From Pseudonocardia endophytica (GTDB lineage Bacteria; Actinomycetota; Actinomycetes; Mycobacteriales; Pseudonocardiaceae): a DNA stretch of 64,000 bases. Shown here one piece after another: positions 16,437 to 25,199 of the stretch (position 1 is its first letter; every line of letters begins with the position of its first letter). The DNA is taken from contig NZ_SMFZ01000001.1 in the NCBI RefSeq assembly GCF_004339565.1, positions 3,348,001 to 3,412,000 of the forward strand, given 5' to 3'. The position numbers were made by a program, and so were the translations under genes. Under the pieces are notes generated by a model that did no database searches, was not told the origin of the DNA, and was given only the letters and a program-made list of their open reading frames with translations.

Positions 16437-17123
16437 GTGCCTCTGGTCACAACGCGCCGTGGCGGCCTCGTCGGTCAGGTGATCGAGCAGCTGCGGGACG
16501 CGATCTCGTCCGGCGAGTGGCCGGTCGGCCACCGCATCCCGCCCGAGGCGGAGCTGTCGGCGACGTTAGAGGTCGGACGGAACACGGTGCGCGAGGCCGT
16601 CCGCGCGCTGGCGCACAGCGGCCTGCTCGAGGTCCGCCAGGGCGACGGCACCTACGTCCGCGCGACCAGCGAGCTCTCCGGCGCGCTGCGCACGCTGTGC
16701 GGGCGCGAGCTGCGCGACGTGCTGGAGGTCCGTCGCACGCTGGAGGTCGAGGCGGCCCGGATGGCCGCCGCCCGGCGCACCGACGACGACCTCGCCGCCC
16801 TGCGCGAGGCCGAGGCCGAACGGGACGCCGCCGTCGCCGCCGTGGCGGACGGAGGTGCGGAGACGATCGAGCGGGCCGCCCGCGCGGACACCGACTTCCA
16901 CATGGCCGTCGTCCGCTGCTCCGGCAACGCGCTGCTCGCGGAGCTGTACCGCGGTGTGGTCGAGACGGTCGCGGGCAGCGTCGCGACGACGATGCCGGAC
17001 ACCGTCGGGACCGACCGGGACGTCTCGCACGGCGGCCTGGTCGACGCCATCGCGGAGCGCGACGTCGAGCGCGCGGCCCGCGAGGCGGGCGAGTTCCTGG
17101 AGCGCCTGATCGAGAGGTCCTGA
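16437..17123 (+). CDS. FadR-subfamily GntR regulator
   Basis: The 228-residue protein has a GntR winged helix at about 8-75 (IPPEAELSATLEVGRNTVREAVRALAHSGLLEVRQGDGTYV, shortened here by domain outline) and an all-helical FCD effector domain at about 85-220 with metal-ligand His in TDFHMAVV and SHGGLVDAI. FCD regulators respond to small carboxylates. It is divergent from the CynX-type transporter, 49 bases away, with a palindrome between. GTG 16437 follows GAGAGGATGAG. Confidence 0.9.
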   Translation: MPLVTTRRGGLVGQVIEQLRDAISSGEWPVGHRIPPEAELSATLEVGRNTVREAVRALAHSGLLEVRQGDGTYVRATSELSGALRTLCGRELRDVLEVRRTLEVEAARMAAARRTDDDLAALREAEAERDAAVAAVADGGAETIERAARADTDFHMAVVRCSGNALLAELYRGVVETVAGSVATTMPDTVGTDRDVSHGGLVDAIAERDVERAAREAGEFLERLIERS

Positions 17124-17172
17124 CGCCTGGTCGGCCGGAGGGCGGGACGGACACGACGGCGGTCGGCCCGGC

Positions 17173-17188
17173 TCACCCCGGGGGGTGA
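17173..17188. terminator. Hairpin downstream of the FadR-type gene
   Basis: TCACCCC and GGGGTGA are exact inverted repeats separated by two bases, 50 bases after the regulator stop and about 70 bases before MscL. It could end the regulator transcript; with such a short loop it could instead be an operator for mscL. Confidence 0.4.
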
Positions 17189-17256
17189 CCGGTGCCCGGA
17201 CCGCGGTGTCTATGGTCGTTCGGCGGACCGCCCGACCCCTCGTGCGAGGAGCGAGC

Positions 17257-17931
17257 ATGCTCAAGGGCTTCAAGGACTTCCTGCTCCGCGGCAACGTCGT
17301 GGATCTCGCCGTCGCGGTCGTGATCGGTGCCGCGTTCACGGCCGTGGTGACGTCGTTCACCAAGTCGTTCCTCGAGCCGTTGCTGCGGCTGTTCTCCGGC
17401 GGGGAGAACGCCATCCCGCCCGGGACGATCCCGCTCACCGACGAGGTGCAGCTCGACTACGCGAGCTTCCTGAACGCGATCATCACGTTCCTCATCACGG
17501 CCGCGGTGATCTACTTCCTGGTCGTCTTCCCGATGAAGTGGCTGCAGGAGCGTCGCCGCCGCGGCGAGGAGGACGGTCCGGCCGAGTCGACCGACGTCGA
17601 GCTGCTCACCCAGATCCGCGATCTGCTGCTCGCGCAGGAAGAGCGTGCCGAGCGGCTCGACGCGCTGAACGTGGGCGCGGGCACCGCAGGGGTCGGCGGC
17701 CCGAGTGCCTCCGGACGGACGGCCCACCTGCCCCCGCAACCGTCGAACGGCTACGAGCCCTACCCCGACTCGCCATACCCGGAGCACACGCGGCAGTACG
17801 AGCCGGCGCCGCGCCAGGACCCGGCGACACGGCAGCACGCGACGCGGCCACAGCCCCGCCCGGCCGGCGTGGCGGTGGACGGCGTGCGGCCGCCTCCCCG
17901 CAGGCGTCGCCACGCCGACCCGCGGAACTGA
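17257..17931 (+). CDS. mscL: Large-conductance mechanosensitive channel with extended C-terminus
   Basis: The 224-residue protein starts MLKGFKDFLLRGNVVDLAVAVVIGAAFTAVV, the amphipathic N-helix and pore helix of MscL (cited as an outline), and has the second helix in FLITAAVIYFLVVF followed by PMKWLQERRRR. The channel opens under membrane tension to release solutes. The core ends near residue 135 with the cytoplasmic helix LTQIRDLLLAQ; a Pro/Arg/Tyr-rich tail of about 90 residues follows, longer than in most MscL proteins (about 135-150 residues in total). ATG 17257 has GAGGAGCG upstream. It converges on the multicopper oxidase gene with three bases between stops. Confidence 0.93.
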   Translation: MLKGFKDFLLRGNVVDLAVAVVIGAAFTAVVTSFTKSFLEPLLRLFSGGENAIPPGTIPLTDEVQLDYASFLNAIITFLITAAVIYFLVVFPMKWLQERRRRGEEDGPAESTDVELLTQIRDLLLAQEERAERLDALNVGAGTAGVGGPSASGRTAHLPPQPSNGYEPYPDSPYPEHTRQYEPAPRQDPATRQHATRPQPRPAGVAVDGVRPPPRRRRHADPRN

Positions 17932-17934
17932 CGG

Positions 17935-19461
17935 CTACTCCGGGTCGTTCCCGGCGTCGCCCCCGACGCGGTACGGCGTACTGACGCCGGTGTACATCAG
18001 GTGCGCGACCAGGCCCTCCGCCGCGTGCTTCAGGTTGTGGCAGTGGTCCATCCAGATGCCGGGGTTGTCCGCGACGAACGCCACGTCGTAGGTGGCGCCG
18101 TCGGCCACGTCGAGCGTGTCCACCCACCACGGGCTGCCGGTGGCCGCGACGCCGTCCCTCGCGAGGACGACGGCGTGGTGCCCGTGCAGGTGCATCGGGT
18201 GGACCTCGCCGCTGGTGTTCGCGATCCGTACCCGGACGACGTCGCCCTCGGAGACGACGAACATCGGGACGTCCGGCCACATCTTCCCGTTGACCGTCCA
18301 CCACACGCCCGGCTGACCGTCGACGAATCCGGGCCACCGGCCGACCGTGTAGTCGAAGTTCCGGGTGGCCCTCGCGGGGTCGAAGCCGAGCGGGGAGGGC
18401 GTGCCGTAGCTCAGCGGATCCAGCGTGACGGCCGGTTTCGCCGAGTGCGGGGGCGGAGCGCCCGTCGCGCCGACGATCAGTGCGGCGTCACCGCCCATCT
18501 CCACGCGCGCACCGGACCCGTCGGCCGGGACGTCGACATCGAGGTCGGCCCGTCCGCCCGCGGTCACGGTCACGGCCTGCCCGGACACCGTGGCGGGACC
18601 GTGCACGTCGGTGCCGTCGATCGCGACGAGCCGGAACGCCGCCCCGGTCACCCACGTCGACATCGGCCCGTTGTCGGTGTTCACCACCCGCACCCGCATC
18701 CGCGACCCGGGGGCCGCCGCGACCGCTGTGTCGCCGGTGCGGCCGTCGACCGTGCGGTTGCTGCCGTAGTGGTGCACCAGCGCCGTCGTCTCCGGCTCCG
18801 CGGGTGCCCCGCGCGGCGCGACGACCAGCCCGCCGAACAGTCCACCTTGGACCTGCGGGTTCGCCACCTGGTGCGAGTGGTACCAGTACGTGCCGGCGTC
18901 CTTCGCGACGAAGCGGTACGTGAACTCCCCGCCCGGCCGGACCGCGTCCTGCGTCACGCCGGCCACGCCGTCGTCGGCGTTCGGCACGTCCATGCCGTGC
19001 CAGTGCAGCGTCACGCCGTCCGGGACGGACTCGTTCACGAGCCGCACCTGCACCGTCTGGCCCTGCACCACACGGAGCTCCGGTCCCGGCGACTCCCCGT
19101 TCAGGGTGAAGCCGTCGACCTGCTCACCGGTGGGCAGCCGGAAGACCTGCTTGCGGGCGACGAGCGTGACCGCGACGGCGGCGGGCGCGGTGGACGTGTC
19201 GCGCAGCTCGTCCACGCTCCGCGTCATGCCCGGCATCGAATGGCCCATGTGCGGGTCGCCGGGCCCGCCGCCGAGGTCCGGCGTGCCCATGTCCATCACC
19301 GAGTAGGTGGACGGCATCGTGCTGTCCCACCACAGCCAGGCGATCGGGGCCAGCACCGCGACCGTGGCGAGCAGGGCGAGCAGACGCCGGACCCGGCGCG
19401 GGCGCACCGGGTCCGGAGAGGTCAGCGGGGGTGGTGTTCCCGGTTCAGCCGACGTCAGCAC
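17935..19461 (-). CDS. Multicopper oxidase, membrane-anchored
   Basis: The 508-residue protein has an N-terminal membrane helix (about residues 26-43) and a Met/His-rich segment (PHMGHSMPGM), followed by cupredoxin domains. All four copper-ligand motifs are visible: HWHG, YWYHSH, HPMHLHGHH and MDHCHNLKHAAEGL, which supply the type 1 site and the trinuclear cluster. The last His-Cys-His-x3-His-x4 pattern ends in Leu rather than Met. Such enzymes oxidise substrates or Cu(I) outside the membrane and reduce oxygen to water. GTG 19461 overlaps the upstream gene by 17 bases; GTG 19488 is possible. Copper detoxification is one reading. Confidence 0.9.
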   Translation of the reverse strand: MLTSAEPGTPPPLTSPDPVRPRRVRRLLALLATVAVLAPIAWLWWDSTMPSTYSVMDMGTPDLGGGPGDPHMGHSMPGMTRSVDELRDTSTAPAAVAVTLVARKQVFRLPTGEQVDGFTLNGESPGPELRVVQGQTVQVRLVNESVPDGVTLHWHGMDVPNADDGVAGVTQDAVRPGGEFTYRFVAKDAGTYWYHSHQVANPQVQGGLFGGLVVAPRGAPAEPETTALVHHYGSNRTVDGRTGDTAVAAAPGSRMRVRVVNTDNGPMSTWVTGAAFRLVAIDGTDVHGPATVSGQAVTVTAGGRADLDVDVPADGSGARVEMGGDAALIVGATGAPPPHSAKPAVTLDPLSYGTPSPLGFDPARATRNFDYTVGRWPGFVDGQPGVWWTVNGKMWPDVPMFVVSEGDVVRVRIANTSGEVHPMHLHGHHAVVLARDGVAATGSPWWVDTLDVADGATYDVAFVADNPGIWMDHCHNLKHAAEGLVAHLMYTGVSTPYRVGGDAGNDPE

Positions 19462-19912
19462 GTTCGGACACACCGACCTTGCCCGCACCGACCGCGCCCA
19501 CCGACAGGCGGGCGGCGATCACCGCGACGACGAACAGGACCAGCGCGTTCGCGCCGTGCAGGATGCCGAGGAACGGCAGGCCGTCGCCGAACACGCCGAG
19601 CAGGATCTGCAGCACGACGACGCCGACGACGATCCCGGCCCACTTCGCCGCGCCGCGCACGCCCGTGAAGAACGAGACGACGAGCAGGATCAGGGCCAGC
19701 AACGGGACGATCATCTCGCCGTTGATCCCGTGCAGCGCGAAACCGCCGGAGCCGGCGAAGTCGCTCGACTCGTTCTCCATCGCGGCCTTGTCCAGCACGC
19801 CGCCACCCTGGATCCAGGCGCCGAGCCCGAACAGCGCGTAGGCGATCGCGGCGGCCTGGATCACGACCTCGGCGGCGATCAGGTAGGCGACGACGCGGTA
19901 CGCGGTACGCAT
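19445..19912 (-). CDS. Four-span membrane protein (DUF6220-like)
   Basis: The 155-residue protein has four hydrophobic helices and a hydrophilic loop between the first two with HGINGEMIVPLL at the start of helix two. A further His is in the last helix (GILHGANALVLFVV). The pattern fits the DUF6220 group of small membrane proteins. ATG 19912 is fixed by GGAGGAAG. It overlaps the multicopper oxidase gene and probably forms one transcript with it, so it may anchor or supply electrons to the oxidase; that is inference. Confidence 0.78.
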   Translation of the reverse strand: MRTAYRVVAYLIAAEVVIQAAAIAYALFGLGAWIQGGGVLDKAAMENESSDFAGSGGFALHGINGEMIVPLLALILLVVSFFTGVRGAAKWAGIVVGVVVLQILLGVFGDGLPFLGILHGANALVLFVVAVIAARLSVGAVGAGKVGVSERADVG

Positions 19913-20123
19913 GGCTTCCTCCGGGCAGGTGACGGGCGTCACTCGTGCGTGACGCAACGCAGTGAACGCCCGTGAGACCTCCTTGCCCATACCGAAAGAC
20001 GATGAAATCCCCGTCCGCGCAGGACCGGGAGAACCCATGTCGTCAAAACAGATGAACTAGTGCCCACACCACGCCGCGAGAGCGCACACTTCTGACGTGC
20101 CCGATCACGGGCCACGAACTCCC

Positions 20124-20164
20124 GGTACGCCGGATCTGGACCCCCCCACTGGGTCCGGCGTGCC
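20124..20164. repeat. Inverted repeat in the divergent region before the glycosyltransferase gene
   Basis: GGTACGCCGGA (20124-20134) and TCCGGCGTGCC (20154-20164) pair over 11 bases with one wobble, and a nested GGACCC/GGGTCC pair lies in the loop. The 366-base space 19913-20278 separates the divergent membrane-protein and glycosyltransferase genes. The repeat could be an RNA leader structure or an operator. Nothing else is identifiable in the space. Confidence 0.5.
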
Positions 20165-20278
20165 GGGGACCACTCCCCTGTGACCGAGCTCTCGGTCCAC
20201 TTCGTCCCGGTTCGCCCCGGCCGCCTCCGCGCGCGCGTGCCAGGCTCGTCGGTGATCGTTTCCGACCCGGGCGGGGGC

Positions 20279-21481
20279 ATGGGCACACACTTCGCGTTCG
20301 TCAGCATGCCGGCGGCGGGGCACGTGACGCCCACGCTGCCGCTGGTCACCGAGCTCGTCCGCCGCGGTCACCGAGTCAGTTACGCGACCGGCGACGACAT
20401 GCTCGACACCGTCCGCGCGGCGGGCGCGGAACCGGTACCCGCACCGTTCCGCATGCCGGACGTCCCGCCTCCGGCGCCGGGCGCACCCGCCTCCGACGAG
20501 CCCCGTGCGCCGCGCATCGACGCGTTCGCCGAGTCCGTCGAGCAGACGTTCCCGGTCCTGACCGAGCGCTTCGCCGCTGACCCGCCCGCGGCCGTATGCG
20601 GGGACGCGATGAGCCCGGTCACGTCCCTTGTCGCGCAACGGCTCCATCTCCCGTTCGTCTCGCTGAACCCGTCGTTCGCCAGCAACGAGCACTTCTCCCT
20701 GCGCCGCGACGTGATGGCCAGGTCACCGAAGGCGTCGGTCTTCGAGACGGCGTTCCGGTCGGTCGGCGAGCGGATCGCCGCGTTCGCCTCGACCGAGGGC
20801 CTGAGGTTCGATGCGACCGAGGGGTTCAGCTGCCCCGGCGATCTCAACCTGGTGTTCATCCCCCGCGAGTTCCAGCCGGCCGGCGACACGTTCGACGGGT
20901 CGTTCGTGTTCTGCGGGCCGAGCGTGGCCGGTCGCACCGGAGCGGACGACGCGTGGCGACCGCGGGACCCGGACACGCCGGTCCTGCTGGTCTCGCTCGG
21001 CACCGTCTTCAACGACCGCCCGGAGTTCTTCCGGACGTGTGCCGAGGCGTTCGCCGACGACGACCGGCAGGTCGTGATGGCGATCGGCGACCGGACCGAC
21101 CCGGACGACCTCGGCCCGTTGCCGGACAACGTCGAGGCGCACCCGCACGTGCCGCAGGTGCAGGTGCTCGCCCACGCCGCCGGGTTCGTCACGCACAACG
21201 GCATGAACTCCACCATGGAGGCCCTCTACCTGGGCGTTCCGCAGATCGGCGTGCCGCAGATGCCGGAGCAGGAGGCCAACGCGCGGCGGATCGAGGAGAT
21301 CGGCTGCGGGCGGCGGCTCGACCCGCTCACGGTGGACGCGGCGTCGCTGCGCTCGACCGTGGACGCCGTCGTCGGCGACGTCGCCGTCCGGAACGCCGTC
21401 GGCGCGATGAGCACCCGCCTGCGCGCCTCGAACGGAGCCGTGACCGGCGCCGACGCCCTGGAGGCCCTCGTCGCGGCGTGA
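20279..21481 (+). CDS. Macrolide-type glycosyltransferase (GT1 family)
   Basis: The 400-residue protein is a GT-B fold transferase of the MGT/OleD type. The N-terminal acceptor domain has VSMPAAGHVTPTLPLVTEL; the C-terminal donor domain has LVSLGTVFN and the nucleotide-sugar signature around HVPQVQVLAHAAGFVTHNGMNS, TMEALYLGVPQIGVPQMPEQ, given here in parts. Such enzymes inactivate or decorate macrolides and other lipophilic compounds by adding glucose from UDP-glucose. The ATG at 20279 starts immediately before the conserved N-terminus; the frame further upstream has no fit. It probably serves resistance or detoxification; no biosynthetic cluster is near. Confidence 0.88.
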   Translation: MGTHFAFVSMPAAGHVTPTLPLVTELVRRGHRVSYATGDDMLDTVRAAGAEPVPAPFRMPDVPPPAPGAPASDEPRAPRIDAFAESVEQTFPVLTERFAADPPAAVCGDAMSPVTSLVAQRLHLPFVSLNPSFASNEHFSLRRDVMARSPKASVFETAFRSVGERIAAFASTEGLRFDATEGFSCPGDLNLVFIPREFQPAGDTFDGSFVFCGPSVAGRTGADDAWRPRDPDTPVLLVSLGTVFNDRPEFFRTCAEAFADDDRQVVMAIGDRTDPDDLGPLPDNVEAHPHVPQVQVLAHAAGFVTHNGMNSTMEALYLGVPQIGVPQMPEQEANARRIEEIGCGRRLDPLTVDAASLRSTVDAVVGDVAVRNAVGAMSTRLRASNGAVTGADALEALVAA

Positions 21482-21562
21482 CCGCTCCGTGCTCGACAGC
21501 ACCGCATGGGACCAGCACTCTGTACCGGTCGTTTCGTACCGATCCGGGGGGAGCTGGGGCAG

Positions 21563-22981
21563 ATGGCCGAATCACCGACGACGGCGGCGGGGACCGAGGA
21601 GGAGCAGCCGGCCCTCAAGCGGGTGCTGGGCCCGGGCCTGCTGCTGTTGTTCGTCGTCGGGGACATCCTCGGCACCGGGATCTACGCGCTCGTGGGCAAC
21701 ATCGCCGAGGAGGTCGGCGGCGCGGCGTGGTTGCCGCTGCTGATCGCGTTCGCGGTCGCGATGATCACCGCGTTCTCCTACCTGGAGCTGGTCACCAAGT
21801 ACCCCCAGGCCGCGGGCGCCGCGCTCTACACGCACAAGGCGTTCGGCATCCACTTCCTGACGTTCATGGTCACGTTCGTGGTGATGAGCTCCGGCATCAC
21901 GTCGGCGTCGACGGCGTCGCGTGCGTTCGCGGCGAACCTCGACGAGGGCTTCGGCCTCGACCTCCCGGCAGGCGGCATCATGCTGATCGCGCTCGGGTTC
22001 ATGGCGGTCGTCGCCGCGGTCAACTTCCGCGGCGTCGGCGAGAGCGTCAAGGTCAACGTGGTGCTCACGATGGTCGAGCTGTCCGGGCTGCTGCTGGTGA
22101 TCCTGGTCGGGCTGTTCGCCATCACCGGCGACACCGCGGACTGGTCGCGGGTCCTGATCTTCTCCAACGGCGAGGGCAAGAGCACGTTCCTCGCCGTGTC
22201 GGCCGCGACCGCGCTGGCGTTCTTCGCCATGGTCGGCTTCGAGGACTCGGTGAACATGGCCGAGGAGTGCCGTGAGCCGCGCCGGATCTTCCCGAAGGTC
22301 ATGCTCACCGGTCTGTCGATCACCGGTGTGATCTACGTGCTGGTGTCGGTGTTCGCGGTCGCACTGGTTCCGGTCGGCGTGCTGGCCGAGAGCGAGACCC
22401 CGCTCGTCGAGGTCGTGCGGGCCGGAGCCCCCGGGATCCCGGCGGACGCGATCCTGCCGTTCATCTCGATGTTCGCCGTCGCGAACACGGCGCTGATCAA
22501 CATGCTGATGGCCTCGCGCCTGCTCTACGGCATGGCGAACCAGGCGGTGCTGCCCAAGCAGCTGGGCCGGGTGCACCCGTTCCGGCGCACGCCGTGGGTG
22601 GCGATCATCTTCACGACGCTGATCTCGTTCGCTCTGATCACCTACGTCTCGCTCGGACAGGACACCGACGTCGTCCCGGCGCTCGGTGGCACGACGTCGC
22701 TGTTGCTGCTGGCCGTGTTCACCGTGGTGAACATCGCGGTGCTGGTGCTGCGCAAGGACCGCGTCGACGCCGACCACTTCCGCGCACCGACGGTCCTGCC
22801 GGTGATCGGCACGGTCGTCTCCGCCTACCTCGTCCTGCCGTTCTCCGGCCGGGACGCGATCGAGTACGAGCTGGCGGGAGCGCTCGTCGTGCTCGGGTTC
22901 GTCCTGTGGGGCATCACGATCCTGCTGAACCGCCGTCTCGGGGTGAAGCAGGCGACGCTGGATCCGTCCAAGTTGGACTGA
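21563..22981 (+). CDS. APC-family amino-acid permease
   Basis: The 472-residue protein has about twelve membrane helices with the APC N-terminal substrate-binding stretch VVGDILGTGIYALVGNI in helix one and GFEDSVNMAEECREPRRIFPK (here in outline) in the loop after helix six. It imports an amino acid or amine by proton symport. ATG 21563 follows GGGGGAGCTGGGG. It follows the glycosyltransferase gene by 81 bases and converges on the hydrolase gene. The substrate is not known. Confidence 0.9.
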   Translation: MAESPTTAAGTEEEQPALKRVLGPGLLLLFVVGDILGTGIYALVGNIAEEVGGAAWLPLLIAFAVAMITAFSYLELVTKYPQAAGAALYTHKAFGIHFLTFMVTFVVMSSGITSASTASRAFAANLDEGFGLDLPAGGIMLIALGFMAVVAAVNFRGVGESVKVNVVLTMVELSGLLLVILVGLFAITGDTADWSRVLIFSNGEGKSTFLAVSAATALAFFAMVGFEDSVNMAEECREPRRIFPKVMLTGLSITGVIYVLVSVFAVALVPVGVLAESETPLVEVVRAGAPGIPADAILPFISMFAVANTALINMLMASRLLYGMANQAVLPKQLGRVHPFRRTPWVAIIFTTLISFALITYVSLGQDTDVVPALGGTTSLLLLAVFTVVNIAVLVLRKDRVDADHFRAPTVLPVIGTVVSAYLVLPFSGRDAIEYELAGALVVLGFVLWGITILLNRRLGVKQATLDPSKLD

Positions 22982-23035
22982 GTCACCGGGCCCCGGCCGG
23001 CACGGTCGTGTGGACGTCCGTGCCGCCCGGGTGAC
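22982..23035. terminator. Bidirectional hairpin between convergent genes
   Basis: GGCACGG (22999-23005) pairs with CCGTGCC (23018-23024), and outside it GTCACC...GGGC pairs with GCCC...GGTGAC with a bulge. The structure fills the 63-base gap between the permease stop and the hydrolase stop, which read towards each other. Confidence 0.65.
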
Positions 23036-23044
23036 CCGGCCGGG

Positions 23045-24211
23045 TCAGAGGGCGCGCGCCAGGTCCTCGAACCGGTCGAACAGGTCCAGGACGACCGGGT
23101 CGGCGAACGGCAGGATCTGGGTGACGATCAACCCGCACTCGTCGGCGTCCCAGTCCACCCAGTAGTAGGAGTTGCACAGCCCGGCCCAGAACAGGCTCCC
23201 GGCCGACCGCCCCGCCGGTGTCCGCTCGACGTTGAGCATGCCGAGCAGGCTCCACTTCTTCGTGGTGCCCGGCAGGAAGTCGACGTCGTAGGAGCTGGCC
23301 GGGTCGACGGTCGGGATCCGCCCGACCGTGAGATCACCGATCTGGTTGCGCCGGGCCATGTCGACGGTCTCCGGCGCGAGGATCCGCGCGCCGTCCAGCT
23401 CGCCTCGGCGCAGCAGCATCCGCAGGAAGCGCAGGTAGTCCGACGGCGAGCCGTACATCCCGCCGCCGCCCATCTGGAACTCCGGCTCCTGCGGGATCTC
23501 GAACTCGATCGCGACCAGCCCGTCCGGCGTGCGCGCGCTCATCCCGGCCAGCCGCGTGCGGTGCTCGGCGGAGAGCGTGAACGTCGTGTCCCGCATGCCG
23601 AGCGGGTCGAGGACGTTGTCCCGCAGGTAATCCCCGATCGACCGGCCGGACACCTCCTCCACGGCCTTCGCGGCCCAGTCGATGTTCATCCCGTACTGCC
23701 ACGCCGTGCCCGGGTCGAACGTCAGTGGCGTGGCGAGCGTGGCATCGCGGCACTCGATGATGTTCGGGATCCCGTTCTCGCCCTGGTAGCGCAGCACGTC
23801 CGCGTTCCAGAAGTGGTAGCCGTACCCGGCGGTGTGCGACAGCAGGTGCCGCAGCGTCATCGGCGTGCGGGCCTGCCGGATCCGCGGCGTGCCGTCGTCG
23901 TCGAAGCCCTCGAGGACCTGGGGGGCGGCGAGCTGCGGCAACAGCTCGCCCATCGGCGCGTCCAGATCCAGCTCGCCGCGCTCGACGCACTGCAGTGCCG
24001 CGACGGCGACGATCGCCTTCGTCGTCGACGCGAGCCAGGTGACGGTGTCCGGGGTGAACGGCTCGGAACCGGTGCGGCTGCCGAACGCACCGGTGTAGGT
24101 GGTCCCCGCCGCGTTGCCCGCCATCGCGGCGACGCCGGGTACGCGCCCGTCGGCCACCGCCGCGGACAGGAGCGACTGGATCTGTTCGGCCGAGCCGACG
24201 GTCGCGGTCAT
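23045..24211 (-). CDS. Beta-lactamase-family serine hydrolase (esterase-like)
   Basis: The 388-residue protein has the class C beta-lactamase/EstB fold. The nucleophile is in the Ser-x-x-Lys motif STTK (about residues 67-70), the Tyr motif is in HTAGYGYHFWN, and the C-terminal region has LFWAGLCNSYYWVD in place of the KTG box. Members of this group are esterases, transesterases or D-aminopeptidases more often than true beta-lactamases, and no signal peptide is present, so a cytoplasmic esterase is likely. ATG 24211 has GGAGG upstream. Confidence 0.88.
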   Translation of the reverse strand: MTATVGSAEQIQSLLSAAVADGRVPGVAAMAGNAAGTTYTGAFGSRTGSEPFTPDTVTWLASTTKAIVAVAALQCVERGELDLDAPMGELLPQLAAPQVLEGFDDDGTPRIRQARTPMTLRHLLSHTAGYGYHFWNADVLRYQGENGIPNIIECRDATLATPLTFDPGTAWQYGMNIDWAAKAVEEVSGRSIGDYLRDNVLDPLGMRDTTFTLSAEHRTRLAGMSARTPDGLVAIEFEIPQEPEFQMGGGGMYGSPSDYLRFLRMLLRRGELDGARILAPETVDMARRNQIGDLTVGRIPTVDPASSYDVDFLPGTTKKWSLLGMLNVERTPAGRSAGSLFWAGLCNSYYWVDWDADECGLIVTQILPFADPVVLDLFDRFEDLARAL

Positions 24212-24341
24212 GACGCCTCCACGCTGAGGTCCGGGATGTCGGGGCGACGCTAACCGTGTGGATGTGATCCAGGCCATACGGCGGGCGGAGGTTGGGCCGA
24301 CCGCCCCGGACCCCTACGGCGCTCAGGCCATTCCGGCGTAC

Positions 24342-24368
24342 CGGCGGCCCGGACGAGCCGGGCCGCCG
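24342..24368. terminator. Perfect 11-bp stem hairpin after the hydrolase gene
   Basis: Positions 24342-24352 and 24358-24368 are exact reverse complements around ACGAG. It lies 22 bases past the stop of the minus-strand alpha/beta hydrolase gene, as expected of its terminator. There is no U-tract. Confidence 0.75.
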
Positions 24369-24389
24369 CGTCGTCGCTCGTCCACGGCG

Positions 24390-25085
24390 TCAGGCGAGCC
24401 GCGCCAGGAGCGAGGCCAGACCCTCCGGATCGGCGAGCATCGGGGAGTGCGACGACCGAGGGATGCGCTGCACGTCGTCCGCGCGGGCGGCCATCGCCTC
24501 CTGCGCCTCCGGCGGGATCGCGTTGTCCCGCCCGAGCACGACGTAGGTCACCGGGTGCGCGCGCTCGGGCGCCGTGCCGGCCACCCCCATCGCGGAGGCC
24601 GACGACAGCAGGAACCCCGCGTGAAACGCGGCGAACCGCGCCGGGTCGACGTCCGCGGCGAGCGTCTCGCGTGCCACGTCGATGTCGTCGGTGACGCGCA
24701 CGGCGGCTCCGTCGGCGACCGGGACGATCCAGCCGGACGGCGGTAGCTCCCCGCCGATCAGGTCCAGCAGCGACTGTCCCCCGGCCGGCCAGAACGCGCT
24801 GAGGTAGACCCTCCTGACGATCGCGGGGTGATCGGCGACCTCGGTGATCACCATGCCGCCGTAGGAATGTCCGACCAGGACGACCGGTCCGTCCACGGTG
24901 TCCAGCATCGCCCGCACGGCGGTCGCGTCGGCGTACAGGTCGCCGAGCTCGGCCGGGTCGGTCCCGGTGCTCGGCAGGTCCGCGACGAGCACCCGGTGGC
25001 CCTCCTTCTCCAGCAGGGCCGCCGTCTCGGCCCAGTAGGTGCCGTCGACGAACCCGCCGTGCACCAGCACGTAGGTGGTGGTCAT
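24390..25085 (-). CDS. Alpha/beta hydrolase
   Basis: The 231-residue protein is a compact alpha/beta hydrolase. The oxyanion strand is VLVHGGFVDGTYW, the nucleophile elbow is GHSYGG, the acid is likely the Asp in VLGRDNAI, and the His is in PRSSHSPMLADP. Size and motifs match the small salicylate-esterase-like group. ATG 25085 has GAGGAGG-type sequence upstream. It is divergent from the fusion gene at 25200 with 114 bases between. The substrate is unknown. Confidence 0.88.
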   Translation of the reverse strand: MTTTYVLVHGGFVDGTYWAETAALLEKEGHRVLVADLPSTGTDPAELGDLYADATAVRAMLDTVDGPVVLVGHSYGGMVITEVADHPAIVRRVYLSAFWPAGGQSLLDLIGGELPPSGWIVPVADGAAVRVTDDIDVARETLAADVDPARFAAFHAGFLLSSASAMGVAGTAPERAHPVTYVVLGRDNAIPPEAQEAMAARADDVQRIPRSSHSPMLADPEGLASLLARLA

Positions 25086-25199
25086 GTCGTCCTCCTCGGT
25101 GTCGGGGCGGAAGCGTCGCCGGGGTCGTTGCGGCGGCATTGCCACGCGGCTGCAACGTCGCGCGCGACCCTGACGACCCCACCGGCGAGGAGGTCCGTC

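Noticed and set aside
17185..17256. N-terminal extension of MscL
   Set aside because: The MscL start is conserved as MLKGFKDF and has its own ribosome site at 17246-17253.
23045..24211. Antibiotic-resistance beta-lactamase
   Set aside because: No signal peptide, no KTG box and the family is dominated by esterases; only the fold is supported.
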